NCBI RefSeq assembly: GCF_017874735.1
Contig: NZ_JAGGLV010000028.1
Span: 24,818 to 88,817 of the forward strand
Source of the DNA: Paenibacillus silagei
GTDB taxonomy: Bacteria; Bacillota; Bacilli; Paenibacillales; Paenibacillaceae
DNA: 64,000 bases
Direction: 5' to 3'
The position numbers and the translations under genes are program-made. Below, one piece after another: positions 1 to 8,380 of the stretch (position 1 is the stretch's first letter; each line of letters begins with the position of its first letter). The notes under the pieces are model-generated. The model saw nothing but the letters and a program-made list of their open reading frames with translations, made no database searches and had not been told where the DNA came from.

Positions 1-863
1 ATGGCCGCCTGGCTGTAGGCGAAGCTTGTGCCCGAGACCACATAGGCCCAGAAGGACATATCTCTCGCGAAGCTTCTGCCATAGCCCGTAGTATAATTCG
101 TCTTCCCATGCATGAAAAAGGACATGTCGGACTGAATTCCCGTCAGCGTCACCGTCACAGCCGAGAGCACGTTAAACGCCTCTACGGCGCTACGGACATT
201 CTGGGCATCCTCCAACAATAAGCCGCGAATCATATAATTCTGGTTGTACCAGGAGGAGTTAGCGCCATCGACCGTATTCGGACTGCTGTCCAACGTGCCG
301 ACAATGTTAGCGGCCTGCTCCGCAGTCAGGTAGCCTTCACATAGCAGTGCGATTTTGCTAAGCCGCAGCTGCTTGCCGATGCCGGTCTCCCACCAGTTGG
401 TGGAGGTCGGCTTGACCGTAAACCAGTGATCCAGCGCTTTCTGAATACCAGCTAACATGGCTTCATCATGATAGTATGGCCCCTTCGGGTCTGCGAACGC
501 CTGAGCCATCGATTGCATCCGGTCCAGCGCCAGGTATGGGGACCAGGCTCTGCCGTTCGCACTGGAGGTTGTATTCGCATAATCAACATCCGCCCAGCTT
601 CCATTGGCTTTTTGACTCGATAAGTAGGTCCCGGCCTGTGATTTAAAAGTCCATTCGACCCGGCCGTTGGTTCCGTCGTTAATAATATCTTTGGAGATAT
701 AGAAATCAACCGCCCGCTGCTTCATCAGCCTCATTTCCGCCAGCTCCTGCGACGAGCTATCCGCCGCCGACACAGGATATTGGAACCCGAGGGTCGAGAT
801 CATCAAACCAACCATCACGAGACAGATCCATCTCTTGATCCTGCTTTGCACGTTACCAGTCAT
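1..863 (-). CDS. Polysaccharide lyase family 8 (partial, N-terminal 287 residues)
   Basis: Secreted lyase of the hyaluronate/chondroitin AC/xanthan lyase family, which cleaves acidic polysaccharides by beta-elimination outside the cell. The ATG at 863 follows an AAAGGAG site. A signal peptide (basic start, hydrophobic residues about 11-28, VSAA near 31-34) is followed by the alpha/alpha toroid. The family motif NWWETGIGK lies at about 156-164. Asn202 (GAN), His252 (FMHG) and Tyr261 (GYG) have the N-H and H-Y spacing (50 and 9) known for the catalytic residues of this family, so the enzyme looks active. The gene runs off the window and its C-terminal beta domains are not visible. It sits downstream of a GH130 gene and a sugar transporter. 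The substrate is not decided by the sequence; xanthan is one possibility because the neighbour is a mannoside-type enzyme. Confidence 0.85.
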   Translation of the reverse strand, partial: MTGNVQSRIKRWICLVMVGLMISTLGFQYPVSAADSSSQELAEMRLMKQRAVDFYISKDIINDGTNGRVEWTFKSQAGTYLSSQKANGSWADVDYANTTSSANGRAWSPYLALDRMQSMAQAFADPKGPYYHDEAMLAGIQKALDHWFTVKPTSTNWWETGIGKQLRLSKIALLCEGYLTAEQAANIVGTLDSSPNTVDGANSSWYNQNYMIRGLLLEDAQNVRSAVEAFNVLSAVTVTLTGIQSDMSFFMHGKTNYTTGYGRSFARDMSFWAYVVSGTSFAYSQAA

Positions 864-895
864 GTACACGCTCCTTTGTCTATCTAGCAGATTTT

Positions 896-909
896 TGTTA
901 GCGCTTTCT
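896..909 (-). promoter_or_regulatory. Candidate cre (CcpA) site upstream of the PL8 lyase
   Basis: On the minus strand the site reads AGAAAGCGCTAACA, which departs from the cre consensus TGWNANCGNTNWCA only at the first base. It lies 33-46 bases before the start codon, where CcpA would block transcription. The match is visible; catabolite repression of the lyase is inferred. Confidence 0.5.
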
Positions 910-963
910 AAACTATATAGAATGTACTTGTAATTTTTTGCTATGGGATAGCCGTGGCTCCAG

Positions 964-1150
964 AGAATGTTTGGCCCTCCGGCCGCTGTTGTCCCCAGAT
1001 TTCTTGATTTTGAACCGCTTCTAGCGGTAGAAATCCGGGGACTAGCAGATGCTTACGATGCGAGCTTTCCTGCGGAAAGCTTTCAGGCGGACGCTTTCGC
1101 TCCTACAGTTCCAAAATTCCCCTCCGCCACTTTTCCCTTTCTGTATGTTT
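964..1150. repeat. Structured intergenic element with nested hairpins
   Basis: The 342-base gap between the GH130 and PL8 genes contains no convincing gene. It holds a 14-position stem (991-1004 with 1029-1042, one mismatch) enclosing a small hairpin (ACCGC/GCGGT), then a 7-bp hairpin at 1064-1080 (GCTTTCC/GGAAAGC) and a GC-rich stretch to about 1130. Compact stacked hairpins of this kind are typical of dispersed REP- or MITE-like repeats, and it resembles intergenic sequences I associate with Paenibacillus. It could also be a 5' leader or processing element of the lyase mRNA. Confidence 0.5.
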
Positions 1151-1205
1151 TCAAGTTCAATCTATATAGGAATTAGAGAAGGCAGCTCACACTGCCTCCC
1201 TACCC

Positions 1206-2252
1206 TTACACAAGAGTATCTAATATATCCTGAAGCGGGATGTCCGCTACAGCCATCACTTCGTCCGCCGCGCCGTAATACATACGGACCGTCTGGTCCA
1301 GCAGCAGCGCGCCGCAGGAGAACACGACCTTGCCGAAGAATCCGTTCACCTCATAGGAAGCTTCCGGCTCCAGCACGGGGACACGCGATCTCGCAATGAC
1401 CCGGGACGGGTCCTCCAGATCCAGCAGCACCGCCCCCATACAATAGCGGTGGCTGCTGTCCGCGCCATGATACAGCGCCAGCCAGCCCTGCGGTGTGCGG
1501 ATCGGAACTGCCCCGCCGCCCATGCGGGCCGAGTCCCAGCCCTGCTCGCCGAGTCCCATCAGGAAGCGGTGGTTCCCCCAGTGGTCGAGATCGGGCGATT
1601 CTGCGATCCACATCTCGGGCGCGCCGAATGACTTCGGCACTGGGCGATGCAGAGCGTAGTATTTGCCGCCAATTTTCTCGGGGAAAATCATGACATCCTT
1701 ATTCTCGGGAGGCAGCATCATCCCCCGCCGTGTGAAGGTCTGAAAGTCGCGGGTCTCCGCCAGCCCGACGCCAACACCGCGCGCAGAGGCAGCGCTATAA
1801 GTGATGTAATAGGTGTCCCCAATCTGGGTCACACGCGGATCTTCAATCCCCCATGCTTCCAGAGGATGCTCCGGGAACAGGGCCGGCTGCGGCTCAACCT
1901 CGAAATGGACGCCATCTTGGCTTCGCGCTACCCGGAGATGGGATAGGGAGGTGAGCATCACCGTCTGCCCGTCCTTGGCAACGAAGCGCGAGTCGGAGAA
2001 ATCATAAGCCGGATCGTTCTTGTCGTATCGTTCTACCTGCACCTCCGTCCCTGCTTCATTCAACCGGGGAACAAGCACCTCGTCCGCCCGGTCCGGTATT
2101 GGCGCTTCAGCAACGCGCAGCAAGAGGATCGTCTCATCCTGTAGCTGCGCCACGCCTGCATTGAACGCACCCAGTACCTGGAAATCGGGACGGGAGGGGA
2201 CAACATCCACGGCTTCAATCAGCGGATTGTGCGCGCTGCGTGTTATTTTCAT
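1206..2252 (-). CDS. Glycoside hydrolase family 130 protein (beta-mannoside phosphorylase type)
   Basis: A 348-residue five-bladed beta-propeller enzyme. GH130 members phosphorolyse or hydrolyse beta-linked mannosides inside the cell. Family motifs are visible in order: an N-terminal NPL, the GIEDPR motif carrying the catalytic acid region at about 135, KDVMIFPEK at about 186, and GGGAVPI followed by LALYHG at about 247-263. The length is normal for the family and there is no signal peptide. ATG 2252 has an AGAGGT site upstream. It is the gene next to the transporter's binding protein (32-bp gap), consistent with processing imported oligosaccharides. Whether it is a phosphorylase or a hydrolase cannot be told here. 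Confidence 0.85.
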   Translation of the reverse strand: MKITRSAHNPLIEAVDVVPSRPDFQVLGAFNAGVAQLQDETILLLRVAEAPIPDRADEVLVPRLNEAGTEVQVERYDKNDPAYDFSDSRFVAKDGQTVMLTSLSHLRVARSQDGVHFEVEPQPALFPEHPLEAWGIEDPRVTQIGDTYYITYSAASARGVGVGLAETRDFQTFTRRGMMLPPENKDVMIFPEKIGGKYYALHRPVPKSFGAPEMWIAESPDLDHWGNHRFLMGLGEQGWDSARMGGGAVPIRTPQGWLALYHGADSSHRYCMGAVLLDLEDPSRVIARSRVPVLEPEASYEVNGFFGKVVFSCGALLLDQTVRMYYGAADEVMAVADIPLQDILDTLV

Positions 2253-2284
2253 TGGAGTGACCTCTTTCTGTGTTTGAAGTACGG

Positions 2285-3826
2285 TTATTTCCCGGAAGTA
2301 ACGGCATCAATCTGGGCCTGGATTTCATCGATTACTTTTTGCCCGCCGAGACTTGCCATCTTATCCTCCATCGTTTTCTTTCCTTCTGCCGCAGGAATCA
2401 GGCCTTGGCTTAGCGGCAGGAAGATCGAATCGTGCAGCGGCGTGATTTTGGCATATTCCGTCTTTACCTTCTCGGCGTTGAAGTTGAAGCCTGCGATTGG
2501 ACTAAGCGTAAAATTGGACGTCTTGGTCGAGAAGTCGAACCACTTCTTGTCATCTTGCATCATGGTGTCAGGTGTACGATTCAGCGTCGGCCGCCAGGTC
2601 AGCACATAACCAGGGAAGGTATAGCCGGACAGCGCCTTATAGCTCGAATCGCCGACAGGCTCCCAGTCCTTTCCTTGAATGCCGTATTCCATCAGATCAT
2701 GGTTTTCCTTAATCGACAGCCAGTTCACTACATCCATAGTGACATCGGAATGCTTGGAGGTCGTCGGGATACACAGGAAGTTCCATTGCTGATAAGCCGT
2801 ATAAGGCTTAGCCTGCTCCCCGTTCGGTATGAAAATCTCCAGCTTGTCGCTGCCGTCCTTCAGCATTTCCGAATATTTCAGCCCTTCAACCCCATCGGCT
2901 GCATAGTAGGTCGCCGCATATTTACCTTGCTTGAACAGCGTCTCGGCATTTTGCTCCTGGGCAATATTTTTGGAGATAATTCCATCCTTATAGTATTTGG
3001 TAACGCGATCATAAGCATCGGCAATTGTCGGGCTCTCCCATTGGCCAATGACCTTCTTATCCTTGATCGAATACGAGAACATGTTGACCCCAATCTCCAG
3101 TACTTCATCCTGCGCCAGATTCGCGGAGTTACTCAGGATGAATGGCAGCTTATCGGCCTTAATTCCGTTAATGACAAAAGGCTTAATGTCTTTCTCATTT
3201 TCCTTGACTGCATACAGGAATTTCTCCAGATCATCGAGGGTCTTCAGCTCGGGAAGCCCGTATTTCTCGCGTAAATCCTTACGGATCAGTACGCCATACA
3301 GCTGGCCTTGGGTGGTGCCGAGCGGAATCCCCATAATTTTGCCGCCGAATTTGTTATACTCCCACATTTCCTCCGGAATGGACGACTTCAGCTCGGGCCG
3401 TGCAGCCACTGCCGCATCCAGCTCCGTCAACGATTTACTCTCGATCATCTGGTTCATGGATAGCCAAGGGGCATCCAGATACATATCGAACTCTTCCCCG
3501 GCAGACATCTTCACGGATACCGCATTCCCGTAGTCGGTCCAAGGCATGAAGTTGATATTCAGCGCGGCTCCGATATTATCCTTTTTCAGCTTGTCGTTGA
3601 CCGCCTGCAGCACAGCATCGAACCCCGCAGGTTTATCTCCCGGGAAATAAGCCTTCAGCGTCACTACTTCTTTGGCAGCAGGCGCTGCACCCTCTGAACT
3701 GGACGGGGAATTCGTAGAATTCGCCGTATTGCCTTCATTCTTCGCATTTCCCCCGCAGCCTGCCAGCACCAGTGACGACACCAATACCGCTGTTGTTGCC
3801 GTGCCGAACCATTTTTTTAACCTCAT
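2285..3826 (-). CDS. Extracellular sugar-binding lipoprotein of an ABC transporter (CUT1, LplA/YtcQ type)
   Basis: A 513-residue solute-binding protein that would capture oligosaccharides outside the membrane and pass them to the two permeases encoded upstream. The N-terminus has a lipoprotein signal with lipobox LVLAGC; Cys24 would be lipidated. A Ser/Asn/Ala-rich linker follows, then a family 1 binding-protein fold. The C-terminal 65 residues resemble the DUF3502-type tail of Paenibacillus binding proteins. ATG 3826 is preceded by AGGAGGG. The gene follows the permease genes and precedes GH130 in one apparent operon. The ligand is unknown. Confidence 0.88.
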   Translation of the reverse strand: MRLKKWFGTATTAVLVSSLVLAGCGGNAKNEGNTANSTNSPSSSEGAAPAAKEVVTLKAYFPGDKPAGFDAVLQAVNDKLKKDNIGAALNINFMPWTDYGNAVSVKMSAGEEFDMYLDAPWLSMNQMIESKSLTELDAAVAARPELKSSIPEEMWEYNKFGGKIMGIPLGTTQGQLYGVLIRKDLREKYGLPELKTLDDLEKFLYAVKENEKDIKPFVINGIKADKLPFILSNSANLAQDEVLEIGVNMFSYSIKDKKVIGQWESPTIADAYDRVTKYYKDGIISKNIAQEQNAETLFKQGKYAATYYAADGVEGLKYSEMLKDGSDKLEIFIPNGEQAKPYTAYQQWNFLCIPTTSKHSDVTMDVVNWLSIKENHDLMEYGIQGKDWEPVGDSSYKALSGYTFPGYVLTWRPTLNRTPDTMMQDDKKWFDFSTKTSNFTLSPIAGFNFNAEKVKTEYAKITPLHDSIFLPLSQGLIPAAEGKKTMEDKMASLGGQKVIDEIQAQIDAVTSGK

Positions 3827-3864
3827 CTCGTTACCCTCCTGTATCTATGGACAATCTGAATGGC

Positions 3865-4749
3865 TTACCCTTTTACAGCACCAACCGTTAGACCTTTGAC
3901 AAAATATTTCTGAAGCATCGGATACAGCAGCACAATCGGGCCGATGGTCAGTACCGTCGTCGCCATCCGCACCCCGTACGTCGGTGGAGTGACCGAAATC
4001 GCAGCACCGGAAGGGATCAGGTTCCTGGCCGCTTCCATATTGGAGACCATCCGGCGCAGGATTAACTGTAGCGGGAATAACTTCTCGTTATCGATGAACA
4101 TCAGTCCCATGAACCAGTCATTCCAGAAGCTCAGCGCATAGAAGAGGCCGACAGAAGCCAGAATCGGCTTGGAGATCGGAATCATAATCTGGAAGAACAC
4201 TCTCATCTCATTCGCTCCGTCGATTCGGGCGGCTTCCTCCAGCTCCTCAGGAATGGTGCGGAAGAAGCTGACCAGCAGGAAGACGAGGAATGGCTGGCAT
4301 AACATCGTCAGTATGAGCACCCAGATCGTATTCTGCAAATGCAGCCACTGGCTGACTACAATATAGAACGGAATGATCCCTCCCGAGAAGAGCATCGGCA
4401 AGTAGCAAAAAAACAGAAAGGGCGTTTGCAGAACATTCCGTTTATTCGCCAGTGAATAGCCGAGCATGGCGGAAATGCACAGGGCGCTTAAGGCCCCGAC
4501 AACCGTGATGAACAGGGTAACGCCATAGCCGTTGAAAAGAACATCTGATTGCAGAACCGCCTTATAGGCGGCCAGCGATAATTTTTGCGGGAATAAGGTA
4601 TAGCCGTGTGCTATCAGCTCCTCCTCATCCGTAAAGGAACCGGCAATCATCAGCAGAAAAGGAAACAGACAAAATAAAGTGAACAGCAAAATGAACGTAT
4701 GGGCGAATGCCGTAAAGGTGCGGTCCGCTGCGCTATGTTTCTGTATCAT
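3865..4749 (-). CDS. ABC transporter permease (CUT1, LplC/YtcP type)
   Basis: An inner-membrane permease of 294 residues with six predicted membrane segments. The cytoplasmic EAA loop (EEAARIDGA followed by a 12-residue stretch to PI) marks the ATPase contact. I chose ATG 4749 because AGGAGAGG lies four bases upstream; the longer frame starting at 4812 would overlap the preceding gene and lacks a site. The gap to the upstream permease is 10 bp, so the two are cotranscribed and probably form the heterodimeric channel. No ATPase gene is nearby. Confidence 0.9.
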   Translation of the reverse strand: MIQKHSAADRTFTAFAHTFILLFTLFCLFPFLLMIAGSFTDEEELIAHGYTLFPQKLSLAAYKAVLQSDVLFNGYGVTLFITVVGALSALCISAMLGYSLANKRNVLQTPFLFFCYLPMLFSGGIIPFYIVVSQWLHLQNTIWVLILTMLCQPFLVFLLVSFFRTIPEELEEAARIDGANEMRVFFQIMIPISKPILASVGLFYALSFWNDWFMGLMFIDNEKLFPLQLILRRMVSNMEAARNLIPSGAAISVTPPTYGVRMATTVLTIGPIVLLYPMLQKYFVKGLTVGAVKG

Positions 4750-4759
4750 AGTACCTCTC

Positions 4760-5698
4760 CTAGAATAAAGCAGATTCTTTGGATACCCTGCGGGTGACCC
4801 AGTTGGCAGCAATGACGAAAATCAGACCCATAATGGACTGGAACAGGCCCACTGCCGAAGACATGCCAAAATCGTGCAGCTGCCGCATGGAGCGGAAGAC
4901 AAAGGTATCAATGACGTCGGTAGTCGGATACAGCATCGAGTTGTCTCCAATGATGGCATAGATCATCGCAAAGTCCCCGTTGAAAATTTTGCCCACGGCC
5001 AGCAGCGTCATGATCATGATCGTCGGAACCAGCAGCGGCAGCGTAATGCGCGTCACAATCTGCAGTTTAGAAGCCCCGTCGATGCGGGCTGCCTCATATA
5101 GATCCTCCGATATGCCCGTAATGGCGGCCAGAAAAATAATCGAGAGATAACCGGCCCCTTGCCACACCCGGATCACCGTCAGAATATAAGGCCAGAGACT
5201 TGACTCAAACATCCAGTTGACCGGCTCCATGCCGATATTTTGCAGCCAGACATTAATCATAGGCTCTTCCCCGCCGAATAAGGATTGGACAATCATCCCG
5301 ATCACAATCCAGGACATGAAATAAGGCAGGAAAATAAGCGATTGCGATATCCGTTTGAAATACTTATTGCGGATCTCATTGAACATGAGCGCAATCAGAA
5401 CGGCCGCCGCTGTCGTGAACACAATAAACAGCACGTTGAGTAGCAGTGTGTTCCGCAGAATTGTCCAGAAGTCATCTGATGTAAAAAAGTAATCGAAATT
5501 TTTAAACCCTACCCAGTCACTCCCCGTGATCCCCTTGGCAAAATCATAATCTTTGAAGGCAATCATAATCCCGTATATAGGAAAATAACTGAACACGAGG
5601 AAAAACAACAGCCCCGGTACAGCCATCACATACAGAAAAGGATTCTGCGTGATATGCCTACATTTTGAACGTTTACCTGCGCTAAGCGGGTAGTTCAT
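4760..5698 (-). CDS. ABC transporter permease (CUT1, LplB/YtcP-partner type)
   Basis: First gene of the minus-strand sugar operon, 312 residues. It shows six hydrophobic segments and an EAA loop (YEAARIDGASK) for docking a cytoplasmic ATPase. The N-terminal KNPFLYVMAVPGLLFF-like segment is typical of the LplB group found with complex-polysaccharide loci. An AAGGGGGG site precedes ATG 5698. It is divergent from the AraC-type sensor gene, whose product is the probable activator of this operon. Confidence 0.9.
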   Translation of the reverse strand: MNYPLSAGKRSKCRHITQNPFLYVMAVPGLLFFLVFSYFPIYGIMIAFKDYDFAKGITGSDWVGFKNFDYFFTSDDFWTILRNTLLLNVLFIVFTTAAAVLIALMFNEIRNKYFKRISQSLIFLPYFMSWIVIGMIVQSLFGGEEPMINVWLQNIGMEPVNWMFESSLWPYILTVIRVWQGAGYLSIIFLAAITGISEDLYEAARIDGASKLQIVTRITLPLLVPTIMIMTLLAVGKIFNGDFAMIYAIIGDNSMLYPTTDVIDTFVFRSMRQLHDFGMSSAVGLFQSIMGLIFVIAANWVTRRVSKESALF

Positions 5699-5892
5699 TT
5701 GTACATCCCCCCTTCCTCAAGACCGGTCATCGCCCCAAGAGCGTCCGTTATCTATGCGCTCACCTTATCAAGCCCTTGCGTCCTGAGCAATTCCGAGAAA
5801 CGCCAATCCTTCCCGCAAGTGCAGATTTACCGCCTTCCCAAAAACAACACTCTTCCGAAAACAAACGATTCGGCAGACGAAAATACCCGGTG

Positions 5893-5901
5893 TGCTATAA
5901 T
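5893..5901 (+). promoter_or_regulatory. Extended -10 promoter for the AraC-type sensor gene
   Basis: TGCTATAAT, an exact TGnTATAAT extended -10 element, lies 51 bases before the chosen start codon. No good -35 hexamer is seen at the usual spacing, which is normal for extended -10 promoters. Confidence 0.5.
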
Positions 5902-5952
5902 AAATCTACTTATAATGAGCCGGACAGTTATGATTACGGAGGTTCCAGAGCC

Positions 5953-8283
5953 ATGAAATTCAGACAACCGTTCTTCGCCTCGCTGAAGCGGCACCCTACC
6001 TACATGAAGCTTATTTTTTACTTTGTCAGTGCGAACGTTCTGGTCTTAGGCGTATCCTTCGTACTACTCTATGGGCAATCTTCCAAGACACTGCTGGAGG
6101 AAATCGGCGATCATTCGGAATCCCTCCTCGTGAACGGGGCCCGGAATACGTCACGGCTGATGGAATGGGCGCTTGATTTCAGCTTCTCCTCCAGTAATGA
6201 CAGCACGCTTAAGGTGTATGCCCTTTCGGACCATTACAGCGATTTCGAGACCTATGAGGTATGGAGCCAATTGACGGACATTAAGAACGCCAACCCCTCC
6301 ATTGATTCGGTCTACCTTATTAACGATTATACGAATACGGTCATTGACTCCAGACTTGGGTTAAATGATACCGCCGCTTTTTACGATCAGGATATTATTA
6401 AGCGCTTACGTGACCCGGAAACAGCGAACCACAGCGTGCTCATTCCGCGAACCTTGTCTCTCCCTCTTACCGGGAACACCCCCAAAGAAGTGATGACCAT
6501 TGTCAGATTTTATGAAAAAGGCAGCTCTATCTCCGCGTTCGTCATGAATGTGGATACCCATAATCTCATGACCCTGCTGCAGAATAATTCAAACTTCGCC
6601 AGCCGGTCGATCACCGTGCTGAATGACCGGGACGAGACGATTTTTAGCAGCACGCCAATGAATCCGCAGCAGATTGCCGAGCTCAGAAGCCACGGAATGA
6701 AGGGAGCCAGCGGCTGGAAGCTATTTCAGCCACGGGATCAGGGGGAGAAGCTAGTGGTCTATGCCGACTCCTCCGTTAAGGGTATCCAGGATTGGACCTT
6801 CATTGAGATGATCCCGAAGTCCGCCATTCTGAATAAAATCACGGTCCTGCGCGACACCAGTCTGATCCTGTTCCTCGTCTTGTTCGCGGCCTCCCTGGCG
6901 GTGATTATACTAATCTCCAAACGGGTGTACTCGCCCATTCAGGAGCTGATCAGCCGGGTCATGCGGCAGCATCAGGCGGAGAAGCCCGGCCTTGAGGCGA
7001 ACGCCAATGAACTCGAATACTTATCGAGCGTTTTTACCTCGCAGCATAATCAGATTCACGAGCTTACCGAGCAATGGCGGCATAATAAATTTCTGGGCAG
7101 AGAGCGGTTCTTAAGGGATTTCCTCGGGGAGACGTACCATTCGGCAACGGAGATCCGCGCTCAATTCGTAGAATGGGGGATTGATCTGCCAAGCGATGAG
7201 TTGTCCGTAGCCATCTTCCGGATCGACCACTTCGCGGAATTCTCGGGAGTGTACCCGGAGAAGGACCGGCGCCTGCTCCGGTTCGCTATGTCCAATATCA
7301 TTCAGGAGTCGCTGCAATCGTCCAGGCACAAGCTGCAGACCGTAGATATGGGAGACGACCACGTGGCTGTAGTCTTATCGGCTCCCTTGTCAGAGGAATT
7401 CGCGAAGGAGCTGCAAGTGGCAGGGCAGTTAATTCAGCAGTATTTGTCCGTAGGAACTACCATTGCCTGGGGCCGGACGTTGCCTGGCTTAACCGACATG
7501 CATGAGGTGTATCTGGAGACGTATGATCTGACGCAGGAGCGGTTCCGGTTCGGACACCGGTCGCTCATTGTGAAGGAATGGCTGCCCGCTGCACCCGGGG
7601 AATTATATCATTTGCCTGTGAGCCAGGAGCGGCAGATCGCCCAGGCCATACTCAAGGGGGACGCCGCCGTCATTCTGGAGGTCTTACGATCAGCGGTTGT
7701 GAAGCTGCGGGAACTGCCTTATTTTGAATGTAAAATGTCTCTGATCACCTTGTTCATGGACATCCGCCGGCTCATCCAGGAGCATTCCTCCCAGCCGCTG
7801 CCCAGCTCGTGGGGACTGACGTCCATTGAGAAACAGATCATTCGGCAGGAAACAATGGATAACGTCATGCCGTGGATGGAGGCCTTGATTACCCGAACAC
7901 TCGAAGACATTGCGGCCGCCCGCAGCCAATCCAAGAATATCGCCCTGATCGGACAGGTGGACCAGTTCATCGAGAGTCATCTCACCGACCCGAATCTGTC
8001 TGCCACCATGCTGGCGGATCACCTGGGCTTGTCGGTCAATTATTTCCGCAGTCTGTACAAAGCAGAGACCACCCAGTCCATCACCGACAAAATATCCGAG
8101 AAGCGACTGACGTTCATCTGCCAGGAGCTCATTGCCTCCGACTCGCCGATCGAGCCCATCGTGCAGCATTTCGGCTTCTCGTCCCTGAACACCTTCTATT
8201 CCAGCTTCAAAAAGGTGTACGGCATGACCCCGGCCCAGTACCGCAAGAAGTACCGGGCGGGGGATGGCGGGGGGAAGGTGTGA
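5953..8283 (+). CDS. Membrane-bound AraC/YesN-type transcriptional regulator with extracellular sensor domain
   Basis: A 776-residue one-component sensor. Two membrane segments (about residues 17-37 and 292-312) flank an extracellular ligand-binding region of roughly 250 residues, probably Cache-like. A HAMP-like stretch and a cytoplasmic linker follow, and the C-terminal hundred residues form two AraC helix-turn-helix motifs (LADHLGLSVNYFRSLYK and IVQHFGFSSLNTFYSSFKK). ATG 5953 is chosen because GGAGG lies ten bases upstream; the frame is open further upstream to 5776 but without a site. It is divergent from the transporter-GH130-PL8 operon, the usual arrangement for its regulator in Paenibacillus. 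The inducer would be an oligosaccharide released by the lyase. Confidence 0.87.
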   Translation: MKFRQPFFASLKRHPTYMKLIFYFVSANVLVLGVSFVLLYGQSSKTLLEEIGDHSESLLVNGARNTSRLMEWALDFSFSSSNDSTLKVYALSDHYSDFETYEVWSQLTDIKNANPSIDSVYLINDYTNTVIDSRLGLNDTAAFYDQDIIKRLRDPETANHSVLIPRTLSLPLTGNTPKEVMTIVRFYEKGSSISAFVMNVDTHNLMTLLQNNSNFASRSITVLNDRDETIFSSTPMNPQQIAELRSHGMKGASGWKLFQPRDQGEKLVVYADSSVKGIQDWTFIEMIPKSAILNKITVLRDTSLILFLVLFAASLAVIILISKRVYSPIQELISRVMRQHQAEKPGLEANANELEYLSSVFTSQHNQIHELTEQWRHNKFLGRERFLRDFLGETYHSATEIRAQFVEWGIDLPSDELSVAIFRIDHFAEFSGVYPEKDRRLLRFAMSNIIQESLQSSRHKLQTVDMGDDHVAVVLSAPLSEEFAKELQVAGQLIQQYLSVGTTIAWGRTLPGLTDMHEVYLETYDLTQERFRFGHRSLIVKEWLPAAPGELYHLPVSQERQIAQAILKGDAAVILEVLRSAVVKLRELPYFECKMSLITLFMDIRRLIQEHSSQPLPSSWGLTSIEKQIIRQETMDNVMPWMEALITRTLEDIAAARSQSKNIALIGQVDQFIESHLTDPNLSATMLADHLGLSVNYFRSLYKAETTQSITDKISEKRLTFICQELIASDSPIEPIVQHFGFSSLNTFYSSFKKVYGMTPAQYRKKYRAGDGGGKV

Positions 8284-8319
8284 GGCAAGTGAAACCTATA
8301 CATTCTTATATTTGCGCGC

Positions 8320-8357
8320 AAAGAAGCGATAAGGATTAGGTCCTTATCGCTTCTTTT
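8320..8357 (+). terminator. Bidirectional Rho-independent terminator
   Basis: A perfect 16-bp stem (AAAGAAGCGATAAGGA and its complement) with a five-base loop and a T-run on both strands. It separates the sensor gene from the convergent PhnB-like gene. Confidence 0.85.
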
Positions 8358-8380
8358 GGTATTCCAGCAAGTTGCCGCTT

